Positions 1 through 7,217 of a DNA stretch of 10,185 nt are shown in pieces. Numbering within the stretch: the stretch's first letter is position 1; every line of letters begins with the position of its first letter. The DNA lies in the NCBI GenBank assembly GCA_013314865.1, contig JABUEV010000052.1:1-10185 (forward strand). Direction: 5' to 3'. Below the pieces are notes generated by a model that was not told the DNA's origin, did no database searches, and saw nothing but the letters and a program-made list of their open reading frames with translations. The DNA comes from Bacteroidales bacterium. GTDB lineage: Bacteria > Bacteroidota > Bacteroidia > Bacteroidales > VadinHA17. A program made the translations under genes and the position numbers.

Positions 1-1
1 T

Positions 2-385
2 GTTGCAAAAGCAACATTTCCTCTTGCCACAAGTGATACATATACGAATCAGCAGGGTGAAACTATTACTTCAACCGAATGGCACAACATAGTTTTGTGG
101 AGAGCCCTGGCAGAAGTGGCTGAAAAGACTGTGAAAAAAGGTTCTCAGGTTTATATTGTCGGAAAAATTAAAACACGCTCATACGTTGACAAGGATGGCA
201 ACAATAAATATATAACTGAAATCCTTGCCGATGCTATGTTACTTCTCGATAAAAAACAGGGATCACACCCCTCTTCACAGGCAGGACCTGCTGAAAATAT
301 GTCAGCAAGAGAAGTTCCCCTGCCGGATTCAGAAGAACCGCCTGCAGGATTTACTGCCGGACCGGAAGATGATCTTCCTTTCTGA
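2..385 (+). CDS. ssb: Single-stranded DNA-binding protein, 5'-truncated
   Basis: Single-stranded DNA-binding protein that coats ssDNA during replication, repair and recombination. The frame is open from base 2, so the true start lies before the window; about 25-30 N-terminal residues are missing judging from family length. A TTG at 95 inside this frame is not the start, because the OB-fold sequence continues upstream of it (ATSDTYTNQQGE, then TEWHNIVLW). Visible OB-fold elements include TEWHNIVLWRALAEVAEK, GSQVYIVGKIKTRSY and the YITEILAD strand. A low-complexity Pro/Ser/Ala/Glu linker follows, then the acidic tip EDDLPF, the conserved tail that binds partner proteins in the SSB family. The next gene, gldE, starts 17 nt after the stop, so the two are probably co-transcribed. 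In Bacteroidota ssb commonly sits between mutY and gldE; mutY would be just outside the window. Confidence 0.96.
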   Translation, partial: VAKATFPLATSDTYTNQQGETITSTEWHNIVLWRALAEVAEKTVKKGSQVYIVGKIKTRSYVDKDGNNKYITEILADAMLLLDKKQGSHPSSQAGPAENMSAREVPLPDSEEPPAGFTAGPEDDLPF

Positions 386-402
386 CAGGTAATTTTAACT
401 TC

Positions 403-1755
403 ATGGAGTTGGAAACAGGTTGTGCAGAGGCTTTTATAGTTTACGGATCAGGGGCAATGCTCCTTGCGCCTGATGCAGTATTTATTGCAGGCATTACAAT
501 TCTTATTCTTCTTCTGTTTTGCTCAGCGCTTGTGTCAGGCTCCGAAGTTGCCTTTTTTTCACTTAGTCCGAAAGAGATTGAGAAACTTAAAAGCATGAAG
601 CAAAAAAAAGCTGAAGAAGCACTTGAACTGATCGAATCTCCTGAAAAACTCTTAAGCACAATTCTTGTTGCAAACAACGTTGTAAATATTGCCATTGTAC
701 TTTTGTCCGCTTTTCTGAGTTCAAAACTATTCGACTTCAGCTCCGATCCGGTAATTGGTTTTATCATTCAGGCTGTGGGAATAACTTTCATTCTCCTTTT
801 TTTCGGCGAGGTTATGCCGAAAGTATATGCCACCAGGAATCATTTATCCCTTGCTCTTTTCATGGCATATCCGCTGAAAACACTGGAAAAAATATTCTCC
901 CCACTTACCTCTTTCTTGATATTTTCCACATCATTTGTCAAAAAAAGAACTAAAGCAAGGCAGTCACATCTTAGCATGAATGACCTGTCAGACGCACTCG
1001 AACTTGCGTCTGAAAATATCGACGAGGATGAGAAGATCCTGAAAGGCATAGTTAATTTCGGCAATATAAATGTGAGTGCCATTATGTGCCCGAGGATTGA
1101 TGTTACTGCAGTTGATATCAGGGATGGTTTCCGCAAAATTGTCTCGACAATAATAGAGTCAGGTTTTTCAAGAATTCCTGCCTATTCAGGTTCATTCGAC
1201 TCGGTTAAGGGAATACTTTATGCCAAGGATGTACTTCCATTTACAGGCAATCCGGACAGTTTCAAATGGCAGACACTTCTCAGGCCGCCCTACTTTGTTC
1301 CTGAAACAAAAAAAATAAATGAATTACTGAAAGAGTTCCAGATGAAGAAAATTCATATGGCGATCGTCGTTGATGAATTTGGCGGAAGCTCGGGAATAAT
1401 AACCCTTGAGGATATCCTGGAAGAGATAGTGGGAGAAATCACCGACGAAAGTGATGAAGATGATTCACTCTACAGGAAAATAGATGAGCAAACATATATT
1501 TTCGAGGGAAAAACTCTTCTTAATGATTTTTATAAGATTATTGGGACAGAAGATGATCCTTTTGAGGATGTTAGGGGAGAATCGGAAACCCTGGCAGGGT
1601 TGATACTCGAAATGACAGGTGAAATACCAAAAAATAATCAGACAATCCGGTACAGGAACTTCCTTTTCCGTGTAGAATCAGCTGATAAAAGAAGAATAAA
1701 AGAAATCCGGGTTGAAATAGAGAAGGACGATGAAAAAAACAATAGTGATTCTTAG
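403..1755 (+). CDS. gldE: GldE, CNNM/CorC-like gliding motility membrane protein
   Basis: Integral inner-membrane protein of the hemolysin-C/CorC/CNNM family. Its GldE branch sits beside gldD in Bacteroidota and supports gliding/T9SS function; the exact biochemical role is not settled, and Mg2+ transport or sensing is suggested only by family. Domain order: an N-terminal DUF21/CNNM membrane domain (about residues 25-195) with hydrophobic segments near 23-50, 85-108 and 118-146, including the signature FFGEVMPK at 133-140; a CBS pair (about 229-285 and 293-345, with VVDEFGGSSGIITLEDILEE around 322-341); and a CorC/HlyC C-terminal domain (about 357-437). The 450-residue length is normal. The ATG at 403 is preferred because the family has a short segment before the first membrane span; the ATG at 457 has a purine-rich stretch too close to it and is less likely. 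The 3' end overlaps gldD by 26 nt. Confidence 0.93.
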   Translation: MELETGCAEAFIVYGSGAMLLAPDAVFIAGITILILLLFCSALVSGSEVAFFSLSPKEIEKLKSMKQKKAEEALELIESPEKLLSTILVANNVVNIAIVLLSAFLSSKLFDFSSDPVIGFIIQAVGITFILLFFGEVMPKVYATRNHLSLALFMAYPLKTLEKIFSPLTSFLIFSTSFVKKRTKARQSHLSMNDLSDALELASENIDEDEKILKGIVNFGNINVSAIMCPRIDVTAVDIRDGFRKIVSTIIESGFSRIPAYSGSFDSVKGILYAKDVLPFTGNPDSFKWQTLLRPPYFVPETKKINELLKEFQMKKIHMAIVVDEFGGSSGIITLEDILEEIVGEITDESDEDDSLYRKIDEQTYIFEGKTLLNDFYKIIGTEDDPFEDVRGESETLAGLILEMTGEIPKNNQTIRYRNFLFRVESADKRRIKEIRVEIEKDDEKNNSDS

Positions 1756-2335
1756 CTTTATCCTGTCAGCCGTGGCTGTTGCTTTAGTCGGCTGCAGGAA
1801 TCAGGCTGTCCCGAAACCCAGAGGATTCTTCAGAATAGACCTTCCAGAGAAAAAATACATCAATTATAATTCTGAGGCAATAAACGGAACAAGTCTTCCG
1901 CTTTTCTTTGAGTATCCAGCGTATGGAAGAATTGTTCGGGAAGAAGAATTCAAGCCTGAACCAGGCTGGTTTAATATAGAGTTTCCTGAATATAATGCAA
2001 GAATCCATCTTACATACAAAACAATTAAAAATGATCTGCCAAGCCTTATAGAAGAGACTTATCAGATGAACATCAAGAATCATATAGTAAAAGCGGATGC
2101 TATTAATGAACAGGTTATCAGTGACGACAGCAAAAGAATATACGGAATTCTGTATGACCTTAAAGGGAACACCGCAACTTCCGTCCAGTTTTATGTTACA
2201 GACAGTACAAAAAATTATCTCAGGGGTTCGCTTTATTTCTCAGCTGAACCAAATGCCGACTCTCTCGCCCCTTTGATAAGTTTTTTCAGGGAAGACATAG
2301 TCCATCTGATAGAGACTCTTAAGTGGAAAGAATAA
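1730..2335 (+). CDS. gldD: GldD, gliding motility / T9SS lipoprotein
   Basis: Lipoprotein needed for gliding and T9SS-dependent secretion in characterised Bacteroidota; molecular function unknown. The N-terminus is a type II signal peptide: MKK, a hydrophobic core, and the lipobox LVGC, so Cys22 should be lipidated. The GldD signature PKPRGFFRIDLPEKKY follows at about residues 28-43, and the remainder (FFEYPAYGRIV, WFNIEFPEYNARIHLTYK, GNTATSVQFYVTD, RGSLYFSAEPNADSLAP) fits the family throughout its roughly 200-residue length. The start lies inside the gldE 3' end in another frame, preceded by AGAAGGACG, which is one of the better Shine-Dalgarno-like sequences in the window. The 26-nt overlap suggests translational coupling and matched GldE and GldD amounts. 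The stop is 18 nt before the phosphopantetheinyl transferase. Confidence 0.94.
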   Translation: MKKTIVILSFILSAVAVALVGCRNQAVPKPRGFFRIDLPEKKYINYNSEAINGTSLPLFFEYPAYGRIVREEEFKPEPGWFNIEFPEYNARIHLTYKTIKNDLPSLIEETYQMNIKNHIVKADAINEQVISDDSKRIYGILYDLKGNTATSVQFYVTDSTKNYLRGSLYFSAEPNADSLAPLISFFREDIVHLIETLKWKE

Positions 2336-2353
2336 TTATTTTATCTAAGAAAA

Positions 2354-3001
2354 ATGGGGTGCATTACAAAGCATTATCTTAACGAATATACAGTTCTCGG
2401 GGTATGGAAGATTGAGGAGGACATAAAGACTTTGCTGAGTCTGGCTGAACTTGATCCTGAGGACCGTAAGAAATATAAGGTATTTGCAAGTACTTCCCGC
2501 AAACTTGAGTTTCTGAGTGTAAGGGCATTGCTGGCAGAACTGCTCGGAAAAGAAGCAAGAATCGTTTACAATAAAAACAACAAGCCTTTTCTTAAGGACG
2601 GATCAAGGTTTATAAGCATCTCACATTCTCACAAGCTGACTGCAATAATTGCCAGTACCAATGAAAGAGTCGGCATTGACCTGGAATATATGAGTTCCAA
2701 TATTGGTGCAATTTCCTTTAAATTTATCAACCGTAAAGAAAAAATCACAAGAGATCCGGAAAAGAGGAAATATCATCTTTACATTCACTGGTGCGCCAAA
2801 GAAGCACTTTATAAAATATGTGACAAGGAGGGAATAAGCATCCGGAGAAACATTACAATCCATCCTTTTGAAGTAAATGATTCAGGTGAAATTACCGGTG
2901 AAGTGAAGACTGCCAGGATTAATGATACATTTATACTGCATTACTCCAGGTACAACAACTACGCAATAGTATGGACTAAAAAGAATTATGAAAGAATTTG
3001 A
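2354..3001 (+). CDS. Sfp-type 4'-phosphopantetheinyl transferase
   Basis: Predicted to move the 4'-phosphopantetheine arm of coenzyme A onto a conserved serine of carrier proteins (acyl carrier protein or polyketide/peptide synthetase carriers). The 215 residues match the Sfp superfamily: RKLEFLSVRALLAELLG at about 49-65, NKPFL at 76-80, ISISHS at 87-92, VGIDLE at 106-111, and WCAKEALYK at 146-154. D109, E111 and E150 align with the Mg2+-binding acidic triad of Sfp, and K149 with its conserved Lys, so the active site looks intact. No carrier protein or synthetase lies in the window, so the target cannot be named; fatty-acid ACP is the default guess. ATG 2354 follows gldD by 18 nt with no clear Shine-Dalgarno sequence. 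The 3' end overlaps the next gene by 14 nt, which points to one transcript. Confidence 0.9.
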   Translation: MGCITKHYLNEYTVLGVWKIEEDIKTLLSLAELDPEDRKKYKVFASTSRKLEFLSVRALLAELLGKEARIVYNKNNKPFLKDGSRFISISHSHKLTAIIASTNERVGIDLEYMSSNIGAISFKFINRKEKITRDPEKRKYHLYIHWCAKEALYKICDKEGISIRRNITIHPFEVNDSGEITGEVKTARINDTFILHYSRYNNYAIVWTKKNYERI

Positions 3002-3716
3002 TTTCCCCGGCAGCAAGACTATTGCACTGCTGTTTGATCCTGACAAGATCCAGCCAGGCTCCCTGAGCAATACTCTCCGGATTGCAACCGAATGCAGGAC
3101 GGATTTTATTCTTGCCGGAGGCAGTATAACCTTTAACGATATTGATGATCTGATTGAAAGGATAAAGTCAGAATGCAGTATACCTGTGGTTTTATTCCCG
3201 GGGAATCTTCTTCAGTTAAGCAGAAAGGCTGATATTATTATGCTTCTGTCGCTAATATCCGGCCGTAATCCTGAACTGCTTATTGGCAGTCATGTTACCG
3301 CAGCACCATATCTGAAAAGGGTAAGAGAAAAACTTTTTCCGGTCGGATACATACTTATCGGATGCGGTTCAAAAACTTCAGTTGAATATATAAGCCAGAC
3401 AGAATCAATACCTTCAGACAAGCCTGAAATTGTCGTGGCTACTGCCCTCGCAGGCGAGATGCTCGGGCTTAAAATGATTTATCTGGAAGCCGGAAGCGGA
3501 GCGTCAATGCCAGTACCTCATGAAATTGTAAAAGCTGTCAGGGAAAATGTAACAATACCGGTTGCAGTCGGAGGAGGTATTAGAAACAGCAATGAAGTAG
3601 AAACTATTTACAGAGCCGGTGCTGATATGATTGTTCTTGGAAACGGATGTGAAAAGAATCCTGAGCTTCTTGTTGAAGCATGCAGGATAAGGGATTCCTT
3701 CAGAAAAACTATCTGA
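2988..3716 (+). CDS. pcrB: PcrB/GGGPS family prenylglyceryl-phosphate synthase
   Basis: TIM-barrel prenyltransferase of the geranylgeranylglyceryl/heptaprenylglyceryl phosphate synthase family, which joins an isoprenoid diphosphate to sn-glycerol 1-phosphate to form an ether lipid precursor. Seen in the 242 residues: TIALLFDPDK (11-20; Asp17 and Asp19 are candidate Mg2+ ligands), ILAGGS (41-46), IPVVLFPG (65-72), ATALAGEMLGLKMIYLEAGS (151-170), the phosphate-binding loop VAVGGGIR (192-199), and GADMIVLGNG (211-220). This resembles the group II enzymes found in archaea and Bacteroidota. Prenyl chain length cannot be read from sequence alone. An unusual GCGS stands at 125-128, where I recall an Asp-Gly-Gly-type segment in relatives. 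The start overlaps the transferase by 14 nt, so translation is probably coupled. The stop overlaps the stop end of the opposing phosphatase-like gene by 8 nt, leaving no intergenic terminator. Confidence 0.9.
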   Translation: MKEFDFPGSKTIALLFDPDKIQPGSLSNTLRIATECRTDFILAGGSITFNDIDDLIERIKSECSIPVVLFPGNLLQLSRKADIIMLLSLISGRNPELLIGSHVTAAPYLKRVREKLFPVGYILIGCGSKTSVEYISQTESIPSDKPEIVVATALAGEMLGLKMIYLEAGSGASMPVPHEIVKAVRENVTIPVAVGGGIRNSNEVETIYRAGADMIVLGNGCEKNPELLVEACRIRDSFRKTI

Positions 3717-5364
3717 AAAGCTCGTACATAGGCTCCCCGGTTGAAGCATTAGGGAACGGGATCCTGCAAAGTGTCGAAAGCGTAGGGGCAATATCTGTCA
3801 TGTTAACCTTCCGCGTTACCGACAACCTGTTGACAGTCCAGCCGTACCAGATAAGAGGAACATGTATGTCATATTCATACGGTGAGTTGTGATTGGTTGC
3901 TTGTCCTGATTCTGTCTCCACCCAGCCCGGATTCAGAATAACTATTACATCCCCTGAGCGCTGAGGACTGAAATTATTGAGAATCTTTTTCAGGTTGCCA
4001 TTTCCGAAATCATTTGCTTCAAAATATGAAATGGGATAAGCGGCTGATACTCCCGAAAACTGTACCACAAACCTGGCCACTTTCTTCTGGATATCCTCAA
4101 GGGGAATTCTGGCATCTTCTATAAGGGTCCTGTTAAGGAAAAACTGTTTTTCCGAATATCCCCTGACCCAGTCTCCTTCTCCATATACTGCATTCAGGTA
4201 GCTTCTCAGCAGTTGCAAAGACTGATTCTGCCTGAAGACACCGGCTGGTATCCTGCTGTTTTCAAGAACTGATGGTACCTCAGCAACGCCGTGAGCAGAA
4301 GTAAAATAAACAAGTATGTTCTTTTTGCCGATATTATCGTTCAGAGATTTCAGCAGAATTTCTATCTCATGGTCAAGCCTGAAGATTGCATCAGCCATTT
4401 CGACAGATGAGGGTCCAAATCTGTGACCTATATAGTCGGTGGACGAATAGCAGATGGACAGGAAATCAGTGACATCGTCCTTTCCAAGCTGTTCATTATC
4501 AATTAGTTTAAGCGCAAACTGAGTCGTAAGTGCATCGCCAAAAGGCGTCTCTCGCAGAAATGAGAAATCACGATCCTGTCTTCTTCCTGATTTTTGTGCA
4601 AGTTTCTTCAGATCATAAGGAAAATAGTTAACTCCGCTAAAGCCAGTTTCATGTCTGTTTGAATCGGGAAGACATCCCGAATAAGATTCTGAAGGTTTAA
4701 AAAGATTCCAGGTGCTGTTTAAATATGTCTCTGAATGGCCGGCAGCATTGAAATCATTCACCCATGAAGGCAGGTTCTGCATATAGTAAGTACTTGTCAT
4801 CCATGTTCCGGTAACATTGTCGAACCAGAACGCCCCGTCAGCTGAATGACCTGCACCAAGAATCGCCGCACTCTCCTTAATGCCAACGGCAAAAACTTTT
4901 GCTTGCCTGTTGGTTGCCATTTTAAGTTCGTCCGAAAAGGTTGATGCAACAAGATTAACCGGTGAATGAAGACCACTTTCATAACTCCCCCCGACAGGAT
5001 TCACAGAGATATCTTTGGTGCAATAAATCTGTTCATTTTTTAAAGGGACATACCAGCTGTCGGAAGTAATGCCGTGAAATGCGGGTTCAGTGCCCGTTGA
5101 AATTGTTGCAAAACCTGGTGCCGACTGTGTAAGGATATAATCATACCCGGCATTCCTGAAAAAAGTACCCTCGTTTAATAACCTCTTTATGCCGTTATCC
5201 GAAAATCTGTCACGTAATCTTTCTAGCTGATCAAACCGCAACTGTTCAACAATAATGCCAACTACAAGCTTTGGTCTTTCAGGTGGTATATAAGCTTCCT
5301 GGCTCTCTATGCTGAAACAGAGGCATAAGAATAATATCATTGATGTGAGGCTTCTTCTTATCAT
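3709..5364 (-). CDS. PafA-like alkaline phosphatase superfamily protein, altered active site
   Basis: Exported protein of the PafA/NPP branch of the alkaline phosphatase superfamily, 551 residues, close to PafA in length. A Sec signal peptide covers about residues 1-20; there is no lipobox and no T9SS sorting domain, so a periplasmic location is likely. The fold is well matched: RPKLVVGIIVEQLRFD (30-45), APGFATISTGTEPAFHGI (82-99), ILGAGHSADGAFWFD (168-182), STDYIGHRFGP (308-318), YEYDIHVPLIWYG (496-508) and MTDIAPTL near the end. Against PafA as I recall it, Asp310, His314 and His501 keep one zinc site. The nucleophile-side ligands differ: Asp to Glu40, Asp to Ala357, with His358 kept. The nucleophile Thr is Ser81, Asn100 is Asp102, and of the Lys/Arg pair only Lys163 remains (Arg to Ser165). 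Ordinary phosphatase activity is therefore doubtful; it may be a pseudoenzyme or have another substrate. It is transcribed from the 150-nt upstream gap and converges on the pcrB gene. Confidence 0.88.
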   Translation of the reverse strand: MIRRSLTSMILFLCLCFSIESQEAYIPPERPKLVVGIIVEQLRFDQLERLRDRFSDNGIKRLLNEGTFFRNAGYDYILTQSAPGFATISTGTEPAFHGITSDSWYVPLKNEQIYCTKDISVNPVGGSYESGLHSPVNLVASTFSDELKMATNRQAKVFAVGIKESAAILGAGHSADGAFWFDNVTGTWMTSTYYMQNLPSWVNDFNAAGHSETYLNSTWNLFKPSESYSGCLPDSNRHETGFSGVNYFPYDLKKLAQKSGRRQDRDFSFLRETPFGDALTTQFALKLIDNEQLGKDDVTDFLSICYSSTDYIGHRFGPSSVEMADAIFRLDHEIEILLKSLNDNIGKKNILVYFTSAHGVAEVPSVLENSRIPAGVFRQNQSLQLLRSYLNAVYGEGDWVRGYSEKQFFLNRTLIEDARIPLEDIQKKVARFVVQFSGVSAAYPISYFEANDFGNGNLKKILNNFSPQRSGDVIVILNPGWVETESGQATNHNSPYEYDIHVPLIWYGWTVNRLSVTRKVNMTDIAPTLSTLCRIPFPNASTGEPMYELFR

Positions 5365-5380
5365 AGCTTATACTGGATGG

Positions 5381-5421
5381 TTTGTAGTTTGTAGTTTGTA
5401 GTTTATGGTTTATAGTTATGG
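5381..5421. repeat. Heptamer tandem repeat TTTGTAG
   Basis: Three perfect copies of TTTGTAG (5381-5401) are followed by TTTATGG (5402-5408), TTTATAG (5409-5415) and a shortened TTATGG (5416-5421). The array begins 16 nt upstream of the phosphatase-like start codon and lies between that codon and its candidate promoter, so in the mRNA it reads as an unstructured leader of CTACAAA units. Being outside the coding frame, copy-number change would alter leader length and not the reading frame. The decay from perfect to imperfect copies away from the gene suggests recent expansion on the gene-proximal side. Confidence 0.9.
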
Positions 5422-5422
5422 T

Positions 5423-5461
5423 TTTGCGGATATTAATTGACTGTTTTTAATAAACCGCAAA
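5423..5461. repeat. Inverted repeat TTTGCGG / CCGCAAA
   Basis: Seven-base perfect arms, TTTGCGG at 5423-5429 and CCGCAAA at 5455-5461, flank a 25-nt AT-rich centre. The right arm overlaps the TTTG of the candidate -7 promoter element for the phosphatase-like gene, so the pair could be a dyad operator. The loop is long for a terminator and no T-run follows directly. Chance occurrence is possible. Confidence 0.45.
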
Positions 5462-5465
5462 GGTA
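5458..5465 (-). promoter_or_regulatory. Candidate Bacteroidota -7 element for the phosphatase-like gene
   Basis: The minus strand reads TACCTTTG, an exact match to the Bacteroidota -7 consensus TAnnTTTG. About 20 nt upstream there is GTTT within a T-run instead of the usual TTTG, so the -33 element is weak. Transcription would start near 5451-5455 and give a leader of about 90 nt that contains the heptamer array. It is the only TAnnTTTG match on this strand in the 150-nt gap. Confidence 0.45.
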
Positions 5466-5482
5466 ATTTTTTATTTCATGAG

Positions 5483-5506
5483 AAAAAACTGTGAATGCTG
5501 GCAGTT
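5483..5506 (-). terminator. Weak candidate intrinsic terminator after the carboxypeptidase gene
   Basis: On the minus strand, just past the carboxypeptidase stop, AACTG (5506-5502) can pair with CAGTT (5491-5487) around a 10-nt loop, and the second arm runs straight into a T-run. The stem is only 5 bp, so the call is tentative; the position and T-run favour it. Confidence 0.3.
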
Positions 5507-5514
5507 GTCAGACA

Positions 5515-7209
5515 TCAATGGTTAATGATTAACCTGCTATTGTGTTTGTATTTCAACGTTTCCCCGGTAATTGAGATGATATAAAATCCATTTCTTAAAT
5601 TTTTCACGTCCAGGATACGCGGGGAAATATCATTCTTTTCAATAACTGACTCCGACAGTTTTGCCCCTGTCAGGCTGAATATTTCAACCCTTAGTCGCCC
5701 AAAGACATTCTCAGGCAGTCTCACCATTACAAATTCACCGGCTGGATTGGGATATAATAAAACATTTTTAGAGTTTTCCGAATGAATACCTGTGACGACT
5801 GAATCCATTTCCACAATGATATCTGTCCTTCTTCCTGTTTCTACAAGAATATCACTGACAGTCGTATCACGGTAACCGGCAGCGGTAAAAGTGAGATTCC
5901 ACCGTCCGGGACTTATCAGTCTCACAAATCTGCCGGTAAGAGTATCGGCAAAAACATGGGAATTATCCATGTCGTGTCCTCTTATAAATATTTTCGCAGG
6001 GACTGGTTTCCCGTTTCCCTTGCGGATAACCTTTCCGTGAATCCCGTAAAGTGCGTTTCCAAGATAGTCGATCAGCGATCTCCGGTTATATTCCCAAAGG
6101 GCTCCAAGCTTCTCCGGAGGGGTTATGTATTCATCATCCAGTTCAATCGTCACTTCGCGGCCCTGGAGTTCGTACGTTACAAAATCCTGTCTGCCCCCGT
6201 TTATCTGGTACCATTCATAACCGTTTGTAACACCGTATTCAAAATCGGTCATATACCCCTGAGGAGCATAATTATGCACGGTATCGGCATATGCTCTGCT
6301 TATAGAATGGAACCAGTCGTTATCAGCATGATATCTTTGCCATCTGTCCCAGGGATAATTAACCACTTCAGCGCCTGAATGAAAATTAGCTGAAAGCAGG
6401 AACCTGTGCCGGCGCAGAAACTTTATCATTTCGGCTGTTTCCTTTTGCAGTTCACTCTGACGGACATCAGGATCAGGAAAATTTCTGTTAAGATCATACC
6501 CGTTGGAGTTAAATCTCACAGGTGAGCCAATCGTGTCTCCTTTATTGTAAGTCCCGTCAGGATTCGCAAGAGGATTTATCCAGATATCAAGATTATTTAC
6601 AAGATCAGTAATTTCTTCGTCTGAATTATAATTTTCCAGGAGGTATTCCGCCAGTCTCATCATAAGTATAAATCCGCCGGTCTCATCACCATGAATTGTG
6701 GAGGTGTAAAACACAGCCGGTTTTTCCCCGTCAATGCCCGGGGTGTCTGAGATTTTAAGTGCAAGTATTTTTCTGCCTTTAATGCTTGTTCCTATTGTAT
6801 CAAGCCTGCAGAGCAGGGGATATTTTTCGGTGAAGAGAAGCATAATTGAATCGTACTGGGGTAAAGTTGGATAGCTTTCCCATTCCATTGCCTGTTGTGT
6901 CGAAGCTGATGATAGGTCTGTCTTAGAGGGCGATTCATCAGTGATGGTGTAGCTGAATCCGGAATTGATAAACCACTCTACTGTAAGGGGAGACAGAACA
7001 ACCGATATCTTCTTATCGTCAGCATACTCCACCGAAACATTATCTGAAATTAGTTTTGCCTGAGCCCTTCCCGGAAATGGCAGTGTGATCCGCACCTGTC
7101 CATTCCTGTTTACAATATCCCTTAAATTTTCACCGGAACTCCTGCCCTGAGGAAGAGAATTAATGGTGACTGACAGAAAAAGAATAATAATAGGCAGGTT
7201 TCTTAACAT
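5515..7209 (-). CDS. Secreted M14 zinc carboxypeptidase with T9SS sorting domain
   Basis: Metallocarboxypeptidase predicted to trim C-terminal residues from peptides outside the cell or on its surface. Layout over 564 residues: Sec signal peptide (about 1-20); an N-terminal prodomain-like region (about 26-91); M14 catalytic domain (about 113-385); a carboxypeptidase-regulatory-like beta-sandwich (about 388-470); and a type A T9SS C-terminal domain (about 483-564). Catalytic residues are complete: zinc ligands His173 and Glu176 in HGDE, and His277 in ANFHSG; Arg242 in DLNRNFP; Tyr334 in YQINGG; and the general base Glu356 in TIELDDE. The Tyr-to-Glu spacing of 22 equals that of carboxypeptidase A (Tyr248/Glu270). 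The sorting domain shows YPNPAGEF (486-493) and LRNGFYIISI (538-547). P. gingivalis CPG70 has a comparable plan, but specificity for Lys/Arg is not shown here. It starts 8 nt after ychF stops, so co-transcription is likely. Confidence 0.93.
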   Translation of the reverse strand: MLRNLPIIILFLSVTINSLPQGRSSGENLRDIVNRNGQVRITLPFPGRAQAKLISDNVSVEYADDKKISVVLSPLTVEWFINSGFSYTITDESPSKTDLSSASTQQAMEWESYPTLPQYDSIMLLFTEKYPLLCRLDTIGTSIKGRKILALKISDTPGIDGEKPAVFYTSTIHGDETGGFILMMRLAEYLLENYNSDEEITDLVNNLDIWINPLANPDGTYNKGDTIGSPVRFNSNGYDLNRNFPDPDVRQSELQKETAEMIKFLRRHRFLLSANFHSGAEVVNYPWDRWQRYHADNDWFHSISRAYADTVHNYAPQGYMTDFEYGVTNGYEWYQINGGRQDFVTYELQGREVTIELDDEYITPPEKLGALWEYNRRSLIDYLGNALYGIHGKVIRKGNGKPVPAKIFIRGHDMDNSHVFADTLTGRFVRLISPGRWNLTFTAAGYRDTTVSDILVETGRRTDIIVEMDSVVTGIHSENSKNVLLYPNPAGEFVMVRLPENVFGRLRVEIFSLTGAKLSESVIEKNDISPRILDVKNLRNGFYIISITGETLKYKHNSRLIINH

Positions 7210-7217
7210 TCAGCATT

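Noticed and set aside
95..385. ssb starting at the TTG at 95
   Set aside because: The same frame is open to base 2 and encodes conserved SSB residues upstream of 95, so the gene is truncated by the window edge and does not start there.
441..1136. Two minus-strand open frames inside gldE
   Set aside because: They lie antisense to a well-recognised gene, show no family signature, and have compositions expected of shadow frames.
5956..6378. 140-codon plus-strand open frame opposite the carboxypeptidase
   Set aside because: It covers the catalytic domain of the opposing gene, has no recognisable domain, and has no promoter or start context.
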